Shown: positions 1 through 12,514, numbered from the stretch's first letter. The stretch is 64,000 bases of DNA from Lactuca virosa (GCA_928212115.1 CAKMRJ010005523.1:103330994-103394993); one strand, 5' to 3'. Numbers and translations: made by a program. Notes: a model not told the origin generated them from the sequence alone.

Positions 1-832
1 TTTTAAAAACATTAAACCATACAAAAGATTTGTTCCAAAAACGATTAAAGCAAGTATTTTATTTAAAAATAAGATTAAAATCATAATTTTCCATTGCGGA
101 AAACATTGGGGGATGCTTTCTAGAAGGGTTTCTCACACCTTCTGGACCATAAAAATCATAGCTTTAGGGACATGCATGTCCATTGCATTTCCTTTCCATT
201 TTTACGGCAAAACAAGGGCAAAAGGAGCCATGTTTCCATGCATGGCCTCAAAACTCAACTCTACTTCATATCTAAAGATTCAAATGCTCCAAATGACCTG
301 GAGATTCATAAAATTACAAACTTTATGAGGTCTTACCTTCCAAAGCCCATACTGTATGGAGAAAAGGGACCAAAATCCAAGATCTAACAACCAAGTAAGA
401 AAAGATTGAGTCTTGAATAGTCACCCATGTCCAAAAGAGAAGTTAGAAGATGAATTTGTTGCTTGCAAGATGATACTCCTCACCAAAGGCTTCCTTATCC
501 TTCAAAAATCACCAAAAGCACCAAGCATGAGCTCACCACTTCAATGAAGGCTAGGGTTAGGGTTTCTGAGGTGAAAGAGGGTTTGGAGGCTGAGGATGAA
601 ACCTAAAATGGCTTTATAGAGGTTTTAATACGAAGGGAACCCTAAAATAATCATGGGCTTGGGCCTGATCAGTTGCCACGCCGTGGTGACCTACACCACG
701 CCGTGGTGGTCCAAAAGTCATGCGACTGAATTCGACCTCGCCACGTCGTGGTGGTTCCTCCACCATGTTGTGGCCACCGCCAAAAAAATCACAATCAACA
801 GCCAAATGTATCTCGAGAGTCCGGGTGTTGCA
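1..832 (-). mobile_element. Partial LTR, minus strand, cut by left window edge
   Basis: Read on the minus strand this begins TGCAACACCCGGACTCTCGA, an LTR-like TG start at 832. It contains a cluster of palindromes CCACGCCGTGG (676-686, 696-706), CCACGTCGTGG (741-751) and a decayed copy at 763-773, then a TATA-like word (TATAAAG on minus, 612-619). The layout of palindrome cluster, TATA box and transcribed part matches the other LTRs in this window. The second LTR end and any internal region lie outside. No coding region is supported. Seen: start, palindromes, TATA. Inferred: LTR identity; superfamily unknown, probably gypsy. Confidence 0.5.
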
Positions 833-1443
833 TGATGAGTACAAAAACAAAAATGACTTATTTTGAAACAAAAAAATATATTAAGGACTAAATGTATACG
901 AAAATATTAAGGAATAAATGTGTACAAAATGAGAAATATATTACCCTTTTAAGTTATTTTTCCCGGCTAACCTAGAGTAATCGGTCATGGTGACTGAATG
1001 TGTACAGTTTAACAAGTTGAAAGGTTAAATGTGGACGAAAAAAAAAACTTAGTGACCAAATGTGTACAAATCGAAAAATATATTACCCTTTTAAGTCATG
1101 ATCCCTTCTTATTAACTCTAAAATAGAGAACGAAGCCTAATAGTGCCGTTTGTCACCTCGGTTTTATGGCTAAAAGCCCTAACCGAGCCGGTACTTCAAA
1201 AGTGACTAAGGGACTTTTTTTAGCCCTTCTCATTCTATTTTTTTTTCAAGATTATAGATGTGGGATAATTTGGTTGTCTTGAGTACACCAGTTATTTGGT
1301 TTGTTGATTAACTTATTTTATTTTCCTTACATGTTACATGTGTGTATATGTTGATATTTTTCTATTACTACTGCTATTTCTTTTGGAAATCGTGTTTGAC
1401 AAATCTTCATTGCTGCCTGTTAGTTTGTATTTGTGTTTTAAAA
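833..1443. other. Intergenic AT-rich stretch with a small repeated segment
   Basis: No gene seen. A phrase of the form 'aatgtgtacaaa ... atatattacccttttaagt' occurs twice (about 916-957 and 1058-1097), and a weaker relative lies near 4150-4190. This suggests a decayed dispersed repeat. The hydrophobic reading frame just before 1444 is not a plausible protein leader. Confidence 0.4.
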
Positions 1444-2930
1444 ATGGTTATTCCTCCCGGAGTGGTTGGTAGTTCTAATAAGTTTGAAGTAATTGATTTC
1501 GATGATCCTCTTTACATTTACCCATCTAATAATACTATTACCACCTTGGTTTCATTCAAACTCACTGGTAGAAAAAACTATCGAATGTGGAGAAGTGTTA
1601 TGCTTAGATGCTTAAAGGCTCGTAATAAAGTAGGGTTTGTTGATGGTACTCTTGTCAAACAAAATGATGATGTTATTAAATCTTTAAAAAGGGAATGTTT
1701 TAATGTTGCTGTCTATTCTTGGATCATGGGGTCTGTATTTGAGAAAATATATATGCTGGTCATGCTTATTCTGAAAATGTTGAAGGATTCTGGAAAGAAT
1801 TATTTGAAACATATAATAAATCTGATGGTTATGTGGTTTTTAATGTTCATCAAAAGATTAATTCACTTATGCAGAGTGGATATTCCTTCTCTGGTTAGTT
1901 TAATAAATTGGATTTTCTTTGGAAAGATTATTATGGACTCAAAAGTCTCATTGAGTATACTTGTGAAGCTGCTGCTCATCTTAATGATCATGTTAAACTC
2001 ATGAAATTGATGCAATTTTTAAGTGGTTGGAACACTCTTTTAATCAAGCTAAAAGTCATATACTATTAATGGATCCTCTTCCAAATGTTAAAAATGATTT
2101 TTTTATTCATTCTCGTGAAGAATCACATCAAAAGGGTGGTTCTTTAACTAACTCTTCTATTGTTAACCTATTGCTTCCGCTTTTAGTACTCATTTTAACA
2201 ATAAAGCAAGTAATAAGAAAGGAAGAAATTACATTCAATATAAAGAGTGTGGTATAAAGGGTTAGTCTATTGACAAATGTTATAAGTATGTTGGCTTTCC
2301 AAAAGACTTTAAATTTAAAAATGAATATAATCCTAATAACCAAGGTAGAAATTACACTAATAATTCTTCATCTCATACCTAATCTACTTGTTCATCTTCT
2401 GAAACCTATAAGAAAACTCTAGTGGGTCTGAAATTTAACATCTAACAATAGAATAATCAACAAGTTTCTTTTTCTCATTAATGAAAAGCCCCTAACTAAT
2501 GAAGCACCTATCAATGCAAATATGACAAGTACGTTACTATTAACTTCTTATAATTCTACCATTAAATACCAAAAAATGGTCATTGAGTCGGGAGCTAATC
2601 AACATATGACAGGTTCTGATTTCATTCTTCGTGACACTATGGATGTGTCTAGAACTGATTTTTCTTGTTAAACATCTAAATAGTTCTTCGGCAAAAATTA
2701 AAACTATTAGAATTTGAACTGTCAAACTCTTTAACCCTATTTGATGTATTTGTTTTCCTGGATTTTAATATAAATCTTCTTTCAGTTCATAAACTTTGAA
2801 AAGACAACAAATGTGAGGTTGTTTTTAATAAAAATATATGTAAAATTCAGGGTTTATATTCAAATGGGATGGTGTAGAATGGTAGGGAGTTAATAGGTGT
2901 TTATTAGCTTCATAGTGTTCTTCTAGGTCC
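1444..2930 (+). pseudogene. Copia retrotransposon gag-protease remnant
   Basis: The frame from ATG 1444 reads as a Copia gag of the UBN2/Retrotran_gag type: DPLYIYPSNN, SFKLTGRKNYRMW, NKVGFVDGTLV and SWIMGSV are conserved landmarks. The match breaks at about 1747-1753, where an ATATAT run has slipped. Beyond it the next frame continues the family (FWKELFETYNKSDG, FNVHQKINSLMQSG) to a stop near 1895. At 2582-2614 a protease-like IESGANQHMTG is seen; the family has DSGA, so the catalytic Asp has become Glu. A GAG_pre-integrase-like NINLLSVHKL follows near 2770. Integrase, RT and RNase H are absent. A dead, truncated element; domain identity confident, exact ends not. Confidence 0.75.
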
Positions 2931-2984
2931 TTGGGTAATGTGTTTTGTTTCAAATCTTACTTGGCATAGTAGCTTGGCTCAATG

Positions 2985-3549
2985 TTTATTGATGTCGCAT
3001 TATGAGTTTGAGAAAGAATGTTAGCCTAATATGTTTATTGGGATTTTTTTGGGCCCTATGTTTAGACCCTTAGCTAGGTTTAACCTAATTAGTTTTCTTA
3101 TTAGTCTCTCTTTCCCTTTCATTGTATTCATACTTTCTTTTCATAATAATGAAACTCTAGCTGTATTTTGTCTCTATTATTCAGTAATTTACAGTCATAT
3201 GCTTTAGTACTTGAATGCATTGTTGGAGCTGCGAATGTGTTATTGGGGCTTGAGAACGTGCTCTTAGGTGCATGGTAGGTGGCCATGCACATCACTCAAG
3301 ATTGAAGATTTTCTAAATGCAGCAACATGACGTCTTGTGATCGAGGGATTCCATTAAGGGCCTAAGTATGGATGGGTTTGACACATCATAATTAGGGTTT
3401 TCCATTCTTCTCTATAAATATGCACACATCTCGATCATTATTCCAGGCTAGTTTTACGTGAGCACATTTAAGAGAAATTATTTTGTTTTGAGAGTTCAAT
3501 TGAGGCGCAACTTTTGTGAGTGATTATAATTATTCTTGGATGTTAATGA

Positions 3550-3604
<55 letters not shown>

Positions 3605-3749
3605 CATGGATGTAGGTCACATTTACCGAACCGTCTTAAATATTGTGTTCGGGTTTTGCATCTTTTTAGAAGTTTTATTCATTGTGTTTTACAAAATACG
3701 TTTATCTATTGTCTGATGTTGCTTAACGTGTTTTACAGAATTCCCAACA
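2985..3749 (+). repeat. Probable 3' LTR of the Copia remnant
   Basis: The segment ends TTCCCAACA at 3749, as Copia LTRs do. It has a TATA box (TCTATAAATATG, about 3410-3421) followed by a transcribed-looking region with a long CT run. No second copy was found on the 5' side, so the left boundary is a guess and the element is truncated there. Short hypothetical reading frames here are translations of the CT run. Confidence 0.4.
3553..3602. repeat. (CT)n microsatellite
   Basis: About 25 uninterrupted CT units inside the probable Copia LTR leader. Plus-strand frames give only Ser-Leu repeats and are not genes. Confidence 0.95.
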
Positions 3750-4480
3750 TTAATTCCTTGCCCCCAGCTGCTTAGCGAAAACCACCCTACCCCACATCCT
3801 TCTCTAGCCCATTTCTTCTTGAATAATGTGACACCGGTAACCACATCCGTTCAAGGATTTTAGATTAGCTTTTTGGTGGTCACGGTGAATGTTAGCGATG
3901 GGTGGTTGTGGTGGGGATAGAAGACGGTGTTTGTTGTCGGAGATGGATGGTGTGGTGGGTGTGGATGGTGTTGCCCAGAAAGATGACCGTAACATAACTT
4001 AATGGTAAATCGTGTATAAGAAAAGTTTAATGATAAATTTTGTATAAAAAGAAACATTAACATGCAAAACCGGTCAAAATGATAGGCATTTGAACACCTT
4101 GGATGAGTTTAATGATAAATTGTATCTAAAAATAAGAAAAGGATTAAACGTATACAAAATTCATTACCCTGTAAAATCCTTTTCCTTTTAAATTGTAACT
4201 CGAAGTGAATATATATAAATTTCCAACCGTTCGGTCAAAAGAGCAAATAAATAATTCACTCGTAGTAAAAACAATCAATCGGTTCTTTCAATATTTCAAC
4301 TGGTTTCATCGTCCCTCAAAAAGCGTTTTGTTACCTACATCTTAATATCCCGAATTTGCTTTTAGTGTTGGAATTTAAGATTTAATTTTGATTTTGCTTC
4401 AACTAAGCTTGTTTTTGGTTTGGCTAAATGTTCTTTGCTTTTAGGATTTACTGACAAACTTGTCATTGTGACAATTTGAC
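3750..4480. other. Intergenic, no gene seen
   Basis: A GGT/GTGG-rich patch (3875-3975) and AT-rich sequence. The small minus-strand frames here have no recognisable domain and are low-complexity. The stretch probably holds the distal promoter of the DUF2921 gene at 4651. Confidence 0.4.
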
Positions 4481-4492
4481 AGTTAGTTAAAG

Positions 4493-4625
4493 TTGACCAA
4501 CCATCGACATAACCAGAGTGAATCAAAATCCATGCTAGTTTCTTTCTTGGAAGGTGTCAGTTTGTCCCCACTCCCCACAATCCATTGACCAATTAAACAC
4601 ACTTATATGACCAAAATATAGTCAA
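4493..4625 (+). promoter_or_regulatory. W-box-like sites upstream of the DUF2921 gene
   Basis: TTGACC occurs at 4493-4498 and 4585-4590, and an inverted TTGAC at 4620-4624, all within 160 bp of the start codon. WRKY factors bind TTGAC(C/T), so three close sites hint at stress- or defence-linked control. The core words are seen; function is inferred. No convincing TATA box at normal spacing was identified. Confidence 0.35.
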
Positions 4626-4650
4626 CAATCAACCAACACTCATTCCAGCC

Positions 4651-7320
4651 ATGAATCCTTCACTGTTTCCTTCAAAAATCCTTTCCATTCCCTTCATCAC
4701 CATCTACATCTTCATCGTCATTCCAACAGTCTTTTCCTCAACTAAAACAATCTCCTATTCCGATCACTGCAATTCCTTCGTCCCTGAAGCCATTCCGACC
4801 ACCATCACATACACCCGATTCCCATTTCTCGAAACCATAACCAGTCATTACACTGGCGCCAAAAACATTCTCGACCAAGATTCACTCTCACAAAGTTATA
4901 TCCATTTTAGACCCAAAGATTATAACATCTTCAAAACAAACACCTCCAACACATACAAAACCCAAGCTCAATTAACTTTCGTTCCACCAAGTATATACCA
5001 TTTCCAATCTAACCATTCACGATTTTATCGTCCATTGGTGTTTAACTTAGATGGGTTCTTGTCAGTTTCCACGAATAAGCTTTGTATGGTTGGATCCGCA
5101 AATTGGTTTTCCAAAAAAGGTAAACGTCTGAAACTCGATGCTGTTCTTAAGCTTAATTTACCTAGGCTTATGAATTTAAATACTAGCTTAGTCAGTGGAA
5201 CCTTGGAAAGTTTAGCTTTCCCCCATGATTCAGATTACTTTGACCCGATTTCAATGATGGGATTCCCTCAAGTGTCTCAATTCAAATACAAATATTCTTT
5301 GGTTTCCAATGAAGATTGTAATGGGGCAAACGCAATTGAACATCCAGTAGCTAGTCTGGAATCTTTAGACTTATGTTCAAAGTTCACATATCGATTCCTG
5401 ATTTACCAGATGGAAAGTCAAGGTAGTGGGTACCCGTTTTTATCGTTGTATGGGTTTCAGTGTTCAGTGGAAGAAAAAAAGTTACGTTTTTTAGTTGAAT
5501 TTCAAAACACAAGTAATACCCGTTGGGATAAATCTTTCAATCCAAATGTAACGTTAATTGGAGATGCAACATGGAATGGGCCAAAAGAAGAGCTTTGTAT
5601 AGTCGCATGTCATATCTTGAATCAAACTGACCCTTTGGGAAGTGCGCATATTGGAGATTGTTCGGTCAGGCTGACCTTATATTTCCCTGAAGTTCGGTCA
5701 ATCATGAACACACATACCACCGAAGGTCAAATTTGGTTAACCAAGAAAGCGGATGATGTCGGGTATTTTGAACCAATCAAGTTTCAAAGCTTTGATCATA
5801 GTTCGGAGAATTACGGATCAATGTATGAGTTCACAAAATTGCAGAAAGTAAGACAAGTTTGCCCTCAAACAAACGTTGCTAAAAGGGAAGGGGTTGAGTA
5901 CCCATCAGGGTATAATGGGGATATGAGTTTCGACATGTCTGTCAAGTACAGAAACATGGATTCCATTGGTTCTGCAATTCCGATCTTTGTCGGGGAGCAG
6001 TTCTACCACTCGTATGACGCTTTCGATTCAAATTTTGGTCCATGGCAGGACCCCACCAGTTACACCGGTCCCATGAACATCAGCTATGAGATTAGCTTCC
6101 AAATGTTTGCTAATTCAACGTCGGAATCGGGAAGCGGGATTTCGTCGTTATTCTCAACCAATAATGGTAGAGTTGAGATATCTGCAGAAGGGTTTTATGA
6201 TAATGAAACCGGAAGACTTTGTATGGTTGGGTGTCGAAATCTACCTTCTTCTGGGAAGAATTCAGAAAATGAATCTTTCGATTGCGAGATTCTGGTGCAA
6301 TTCCAATTCCCGAGTACTAATGGCAATAATGGAAGTTTTTTAATCAGGGGAAGCATAGAAAGCTTACGTGAAAAGACAGATGTTTTGTATTTCGAAAGTC
6401 TAAATGTTGTTTCTCTCACTTACACTAAACTCGAAGCCATGGAATCGATATGGAGAATGGATTTGGAAATTATACTGGACTTGATTTCTGGGACGCTTTC
6501 GTGCTTTTTTATTGTCCTGCAAATCTTTCATGTGAAAAAGAATCCGGATATGATTCCTTTGATTTCGGTTTTGATGATGGTGATTCTTACACTTGGGTAT
6601 ATGGTTCCTTTAGTGTTGAATTTCGAGGCAATGTTTTCAGAGACTCCTTATCTTCAAAACATTCAACTCGAGGGTAGTGGTGGATTGCTTGAGGTGAATA
6701 AAGTCATTGTTAGGATAGTTACAATGGTAGCTTTCACTTTGCAATTCCGTCTCCTCCAATTGACATGGACTAAAAAATTTGGGAAGGACAATAATGGAAA
6801 GGGAAAGAGTCATTGGAATCATGAGATATGGACTCTGGTCATCTGTTTACCGATTTATACTGTTGGTGGATTGATGATGTTTCTAGCGAATAGGAAGAAC
6901 AATAATTACATTATCTCAAGTAATCGATCAATCTGGGGTGCTTTGAGGTCTTATGCAGGGTTAACACTAGACGGATTCCTATTCCCACAGATGGTACTTA
7001 ACATGTTTAAGATTTCAAAAGGGAATGCTTTGTCTTATTTGTTTTACATAGGGAACACTTTTGTTCGAACACTACCTCATGCGTATGATATTTATAGGGG
7101 TCAAAAGAACATAAGTCACCAGTTTCATCAGTTCTATCTATATGCAAACCCAAGAGCAGATTTCTATTCACCTTCTTGGGATGTTGTCATTGCTTGTGGA
7201 GGTGTTGTGTTTGCAGTGATCGTCTTCTTGCAACAACGTTTTGGTGGTCGATTTATGTTTCCGAAGAGATTTCGGGACACTATTGAGTATGAAATGGTGC
7301 CTGTGGTAAACAATGAGTAA
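4651..7320 (+). CDS. DUF2921 family multi-pass membrane protein
   Basis: Intronless 889-codon frame, ATG 4651 to TAA 7318-7320, with no in-frame damage and codon use unlike the surrounding repeats. Residues 1-29 form a hydrophobic signal peptide (ends ...IVIPTVFSS). Residues ~30-595 look luminal or extracellular: Cys-bearing motifs recur (YSDHCNSFVPEA, LCMVGSANW, LCIVACHIL, LCMVGCRNL), suggesting repeated modules, with many N-x-S/T sites. Residues ~605-867 contain about seven hydrophobic segments (near 605-628, 634-658, 682-706, 726-747, 765-786, 793-816, 844-867). The arrangement matches plant DUF2921 proteins, often intronless. Biochemical function is not known to me. No RING finger is seen at the C terminus, so it is not a Tul1/FLY1-type ligase as it stands. 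Complete; the only apparently functional host gene in the window. Confidence 0.9.
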   Translation: MNPSLFPSKILSIPFITIYIFIVIPTVFSSTKTISYSDHCNSFVPEAIPTTITYTRFPFLETITSHYTGAKNILDQDSLSQSYIHFRPKDYNIFKTNTSNTYKTQAQLTFVPPSIYHFQSNHSRFYRPLVFNLDGFLSVSTNKLCMVGSANWFSKKGKRLKLDAVLKLNLPRLMNLNTSLVSGTLESLAFPHDSDYFDPISMMGFPQVSQFKYKYSLVSNEDCNGANAIEHPVASLESLDLCSKFTYRFLIYQMESQGSGYPFLSLYGFQCSVEEKKLRFLVEFQNTSNTRWDKSFNPNVTLIGDATWNGPKEELCIVACHILNQTDPLGSAHIGDCSVRLTLYFPEVRSIMNTHTTEGQIWLTKKADDVGYFEPIKFQSFDHSSENYGSMYEFTKLQKVRQVCPQTNVAKREGVEYPSGYNGDMSFDMSVKYRNMDSIGSAIPIFVGEQFYHSYDAFDSNFGPWQDPTSYTGPMNISYEISFQMFANSTSESGSGISSLFSTNNGRVEISAEGFYDNETGRLCMVGCRNLPSSGKNSENESFDCEILVQFQFPSTNGNNGSFLIRGSIESLREKTDVLYFESLNVVSLTYTKLEAMESIWRMDLEIILDLISGTLSCFFIVLQIFHVKKNPDMIPLISVLMMVILTLGYMVPLVLNFEAMFSETPYLQNIQLEGSGGLLEVNKVIVRIVTMVAFTLQFRLLQLTWTKKFGKDNNGKGKSHWNHEIWTLVICLPIYTVGGLMMFLANRKNNNYIISSNRSIWGALRSYAGLTLDGFLFPQMVLNMFKISKGNALSYLFYIGNTFVRTLPHAYDIYRGQKNISHQFHQFYLYANPRADFYSPSWDVVIACGGVVFAVIVFLQQRFGGRFMFPKRFRDTIEYEMVPVVNNE

Positions 7321-7561
7321 TTAATCAATCAAAGTGTCCATGGTTTGTAATAGTTTTTCTCTTGTAACAGAGAGTATAATTTTCACTTCCTGTAAAATAT
7401 ATATGCTTTGATTCTTTGATGAAATCAAAGCCTAAATTTCTATGTTATTGCATTTTCTGCTTACTAAATAGTCAATAATCTATGCATTATTCTGTTTTGT
7501 AGTTAATTCTAGATCTTAATTCGTAGATCAAACTATCGAACATTTTGGAAAAGAAATTGGT
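7321..7561 (+). other. 3' flank of the DUF2921 gene
   Basis: AT-rich sequence between the stop codon and the first LTR, holding the presumed 3' UTR. No clear AATAAA signal was seen. The Copia-1 LTR begins only about 240 bp after the stop codon. Confidence 0.4.
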
Positions 7562-8205
7562 TGTTGGGGGATATTTGAGAAGGGTGATGGTGGAGAACCA
7601 AATTTCTTTTGGATCGTGTAAGTTTACTTTCCAAACTGATATTTCCAACATATGCATGGATTACAGAAATCCATTCTAAGATAATCCAAAATGACACTTG
7701 TGTATCTAGGCACAGAAACACAAGTCAAATCGTCAAAAGCTAGTGGGTTCGTGTAGAAGAAGAAAAACTGATAAATGTATATGACGGCTCAATAAAGGAG
7801 TTGTATTTATACTAGACAAATTAGGATTTCCGTCTTCTATATAGTTAGGAGAATCACGAATTTAATGGCAAGAACCGTTGCGCCCTGAACTGATATTTAT
7901 GCGAGTTTTACATTTTTCTAGATTTATGTCAAAGTGTGGTATAAGACCATCTTTGACCACAAAGGGACCACCGTCAGGGGCTCTGCCACTTGAACCCTGT
8001 TAGGGTCGTTGCCCCTAGGACCCTGCAAGGGGGTGCAACCCTCTTGACCCCCGTATTTCTGTCGTACCGGCTTATAATTCGACCTTATATATGCATACAC
8101 TCCACATTCTCCAAACATATAATATAGAGTACAGATGATAAGCCCCTTAGCTCATATGTCAGTTCCAATTACATAAAACGTCTGGTGAAACTAAAATCAT
8201 CAACA
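7562..8205 (-). repeat. Copia-1 left (3') LTR
   Basis: 644 bp, TGTTG...CAACA. Its right half (7906-8205) is repeated around the Copia-2 insertion, including the phrase ACCACCGTCAGGGGCTCTGC near 7970. The left half has no partner in the window. Confidence 0.75.
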
Positions 8206-8839
8206 ATCCTCCCCCATTTTAGTGTAACCCATAGACTAACATAAAATTATCTAAACAAACCAAACTAGTATATTAATGAAAATCTCGAAACGATTGAATT
8301 CCCATTTTATTATCAACCAATTCAAATACTTGAGAATTAGGGTGTTCTAAGAATTGAACCCTTCAACCCAACTGAATACCTGAAAGTAAAAAACATAATA
8401 GTTTGTTGAACTTTCTAGCAAAATACAACTTAACACTATTATAAAATTGTGTGTCCTAATCCTCTCATGATTGTATTAATGCCAAGTCCTCAATCTCTTG
8501 AAATGCGGCTACACTTTACAATCATGTAGGTAATTCCTTTACTTCATGTATATGCATATACAGTTTATCAAATGAATTATTAAGAAGTTAAACTTCAACT
8601 TGGTTAACATGCAGAACTGAACACATACCTAGGATGTATACCTCATGTGTTCCAATCTATAAGTCTGAGCTTTCCATATTGAATTCAACTCCTAATGTCA
8701 TATTATAAGGTAATTGGGTGTCTCACCATTATAGAATTAAATGGACTTTAAGCCCATCCATATAACAGACTTGTTCACTAAGTCTCTTGTTAGACCTTTA
8801 GTTAAATGATGTGCCAAATTTTGTTGCGATTTCACAAAC

Positions 8840-11246
8840 TCTACCGAAATCCTACCATTCATGATTAGTTCTCTAATCATATTATGTCTAACACATAAGT
8901 GTCGAGACTTGCCATTATAAACATGGCTTTAAGCATTAGCCAAAGCGGCTCCATTATCACAAAGGATAAATATAGGTGTTATCGGCTTTGACCACAAAAG
9001 AATCTCATAGACTAAATTCCTTAGCCATTTTGCTTCTTTACTAGTAGCAGCTAACGCAACAAACTCATATTCCATTGTCGAGTTTGTAATGCAAGATTCC
9101 TTCTTGGAAGCCCCAGAAATGGCATCTCCTCTAAGCAAGAACACCCAACAAGTTGTTGAGAAATGATCCTCCATGTTGGTTATCCAACTTGTACCTAAAT
9201 ATCCTTCTAAGACCAAAGGACTTCCCATGTAACTCAATACATAATCCATTGTTCCCTTTAGATAAACACTTTATTGACCACTTGCCAATGTTGAGCACTA
9301 GGATTACTAGTGTAACTGCTCAAGTTTCCCACTGAATAAGCAATATCTGGCCTGGTACTTGTCATTGCATACATCAAGCTACTTATCCTTAAAGTATTCT
9401 AATTGTGAAATATGAATTCCATTGTTAGGCATTAATTTAACACTTGAATCTATGAGAGTACTCATAGGAGAACATTCACTGAAATTAAACCGTTAAAGAA
9501 TTTTCTCGACATAGTGACTTTGATTCATCACTAAACCTTTGTTCACCCTCTTAATTCTTATACCAAGAATTACATCTGCCTATTCCAAATCTTTCATGGA
9601 AAACATAGATGAAAACAATTGCTTTGTTTCATCTACTTATTCTTGGTTAGTACCAAAAATTAGCATATCATCTACATATAAGCAAATGATCACTCATGCA
9701 CCAGTAGCATCATTGAATCTACTGTAAACAAATTTTTCACGTTGGTTTAACTTAAAACCAAAAGACAAAATAACCTCATCAAACTTTTGATGTCATTGTT
9801 TGGGTGTTTGTTTCAACCCATACAAAAATTTTACATGTTAACATACCATATGCTCTTTACCTGGCATAACAAAACCTTCTAGTTATTTCATGTGAACTTC
9901 TTCATATAATTCACCATTTAAAAAGGTTGTTTTGACATCCATTTGATGGATAATCAGATTGTGAATGCTTTCCAAAGAACTTAACAATCTAATAGTAGAA
10001 ATACATGCAATCGGAGCATACGTATCAAAATAGTCAACACCGGGTTTTTGTTTAAAGCCTTGAATGATCAACCAGGTTTTTTACTTGTCAATAGTCGCAT
10101 TAGTATTCATTTTCTTTTTGAAGATCCATTTTCAACCATGTGGTTTAGAACCTAGAGGCAAAATAGACAACACCCATGTATTGTTCTCAAGAATTGACGA
10201 CATTTCGTCATCAATCGCTTCCTTCCAAAAGACAACATCTAGAGACTCAATCTACTGTTGATATGTCTTAGGATCATCTTCAATACTATAGAAATATGAG
10301 TATTAAAAACTTATTTCATCCCTTGAACCTTCTACTAAATATAGTTCAAAATCGGATCCAAATTTTTTTGCAATTCAGCATCTTTTGCTTCTACGAAGCT
10401 CTTGTAGTTCTTGTCCATTACCACGATCTTGACTTTCTATATTTTGCACTTCTTTAGTTCCAAAAGTTAGATCCTTAGGCCTTTGAATCGATGAAAAACG
10501 CATCTCATCAAAAATTGCATCCTATGACTCGATAACGATGTTACTTGGTACTGAATCAATAGGTTCTATTACATAGAATCTATGTGCTTTGGATTTTTTT
10601 AGCATATATAATGAATATACAATCGATTCCATGTTCTCCCAAAGTTTTCTTTTCGGGATCAATGAGTTTTACAACTCCCCGACAACCCTACACCCAAAAT
10701 AGCTCAAATTTGGCTTTTTCTTGAACCCAAGTTCATATGGGACTGTTTTGTTCCTTTTATTTGGAACCTTATTTAGCAAATATCAGGCTATTAACATGGT
10801 CTCTCGCTAGAATCCCTCACTCAATATCGAGTAAGAAATCATCGAGTTTCACATTTCCTTTAAAACTCGATTTTTATGTTCAGCGATTCCATTTTGTTAG
10901 GGTGAGTATGGTGTTATGGTTTCATGAGTGATACCCATTGATTGGAGGTATATGAGATCCATATATTCACCTACCCGATCATTTCCAATATTTTTAACCG
11001 TATTGCCCAACTGCAATTCCACCTCAATTTTTTATATTTTAAACTTTTCCAATGCTTCGTTTTTAGCATTAAACAAATACATATAGCAAAACCGAGTACA
11101 ATCATCAATGAATGTGACCATATACCTTTTATTTCCTAAAGATGGAGTAGAGTGGAAATACACATGTCACTATGTACAAGTTCCAAAATAGCCAACTTTC
11201 TAGAAACACTTGGAAATGGTTGTTTTGTAACTTTCATAAGCATGTA
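8840..11246 (-). pseudogene. Copia-1 pol remnant: integrase, RT, RNase H
   Basis: Read leftwards on the minus strand. Integrase at ~11230-10330: HSDMC near 11170, a TFIDDCTRFCY-like run near 11110, and PYSP-QQNG around 10890-10930, across several frames. RT at ~10110-9380: GFKQKPGVDYFDTYAP (10067 downward), HQMDVKTTFLNGELYEE, and the catalytic YVDDM at 9663-9683. RNase H at ~9330-8840: AISGASKKESCITNSTMEYEFV and EAKWLRNL. At least a dozen stops and frameshifts interrupt it, so no product is possible. Domain order INT-RT-RH is diagnostic of Ty1/Copia. Gag and protease are absent. Confidence 0.85.
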
Positions 11247-11288
11247 TGTTTTACATTTTTACAGATTTATGTCAAAGGATGATATAAG

Positions 11289-12052
11289 TGCTAGGTTTTG
11301 AGCATTATAGCACTCATATGGTGCACATGCAACCTTAAATGCTTTGGATCTATGTTTTCTCTAATTATACATACATTTTCAATTTTTCCAAAGCATTATC
11401 CCTAACTAGCATACAATTGAACAATACAACTAGTTAGATGACTTACCTCTTAGAAGGACTTGTAGTTCTTGACCTTTGAAAGCTTGAGCACCCCAAGTGT
11501 GATGCCTCTAATGGTTCACAAACACCAATATGCAAGAGGAGGCTTGAGAGAATAGGTTACTTAGCACAAAATCAACTTCACTCTCTTAGAATAAATGGGT
11601 TTCGATTTTGGGACTAGGGGTATGCTTTTATAGTGTTGCTAAGCTAGGGTTACATGCATGCAAACCCTAATGCTCCATGGCCTTTCACATTCTTATGCTC
11701 CATGGGTTTAAACTCCAAGGATTATCTCATTGGTTTAGCCCATCTAAATAATCATGGATCATTGGCCCACACTATAAGAATCATTAATTTACATAATCAA
11801 TCCCCATATATTTAATTAGTCTCTTTTGATCACAAAATTAATTCTAAATTAATTCTTGATCAATACTAATTAAATAATATGATTTCATATTAACATATTA
11901 TACTTATAATGTATTAATAAATCATAAATAACCTTATTCTCAAAAGTCCATCATATCAAATTGCACTGGTGAAGGCAACCCAAAAGGATCATGCTACAAT
12001 CGGGTCAAGTACATCTCAGTTATAGTTATGGGCTTAGACACCAAATCCAACA
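11289..12052 (-). repeat. Copia-2 left (3') LTR
   Basis: 764 bp. It starts TGCTAGG (partner copy TGTTGGG) and ends CCAAATCCAACA. This uninterrupted copy shows the target site of the solo LTR in its partner: GTTGC at 11635-11639. Confidence 0.85.
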
Positions 12053-12432
12053 GTCTCCCACTTGGATACGTCTAATAACTATAACTGCCAATGCGACTTC
12101 AAGATCCGACTTAGCAATCGTAAGCTTTCAAAAGCCGCTGTCGAACTCTGACCTAGTCAGTGACGCGTCCTTCAGATAAGGGATCATATGCTCCTTTGTT
12201 CTCAAGATATCTATGCGGACAAACACATGGAACATAGTCATACTTATTGTCCTACAATTTGTACCCCGATTTCCGATTCGTCTGACATAGAACATAATTG
12301 AACACGTCAATTTAGTTCTGACCGGGCCCGACACTAACTACTCATCAAATCATGCACAATGACACGTTTTATAACATCAAGTTGCTGATGCATTTTCATG
12401 CCATCAATGCACAACCAACCCGTAGTCAAAAA

Positions 12433-12514
<82 letters not shown>

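Noticed and set aside
1342..1443. Upstream hydrophobic extension of the Copia gag
   Set aside because: Family similarity starts at ATG 1444; the Tyr/Phe/Cys-rich leader is AT-rich noncoding sequence.
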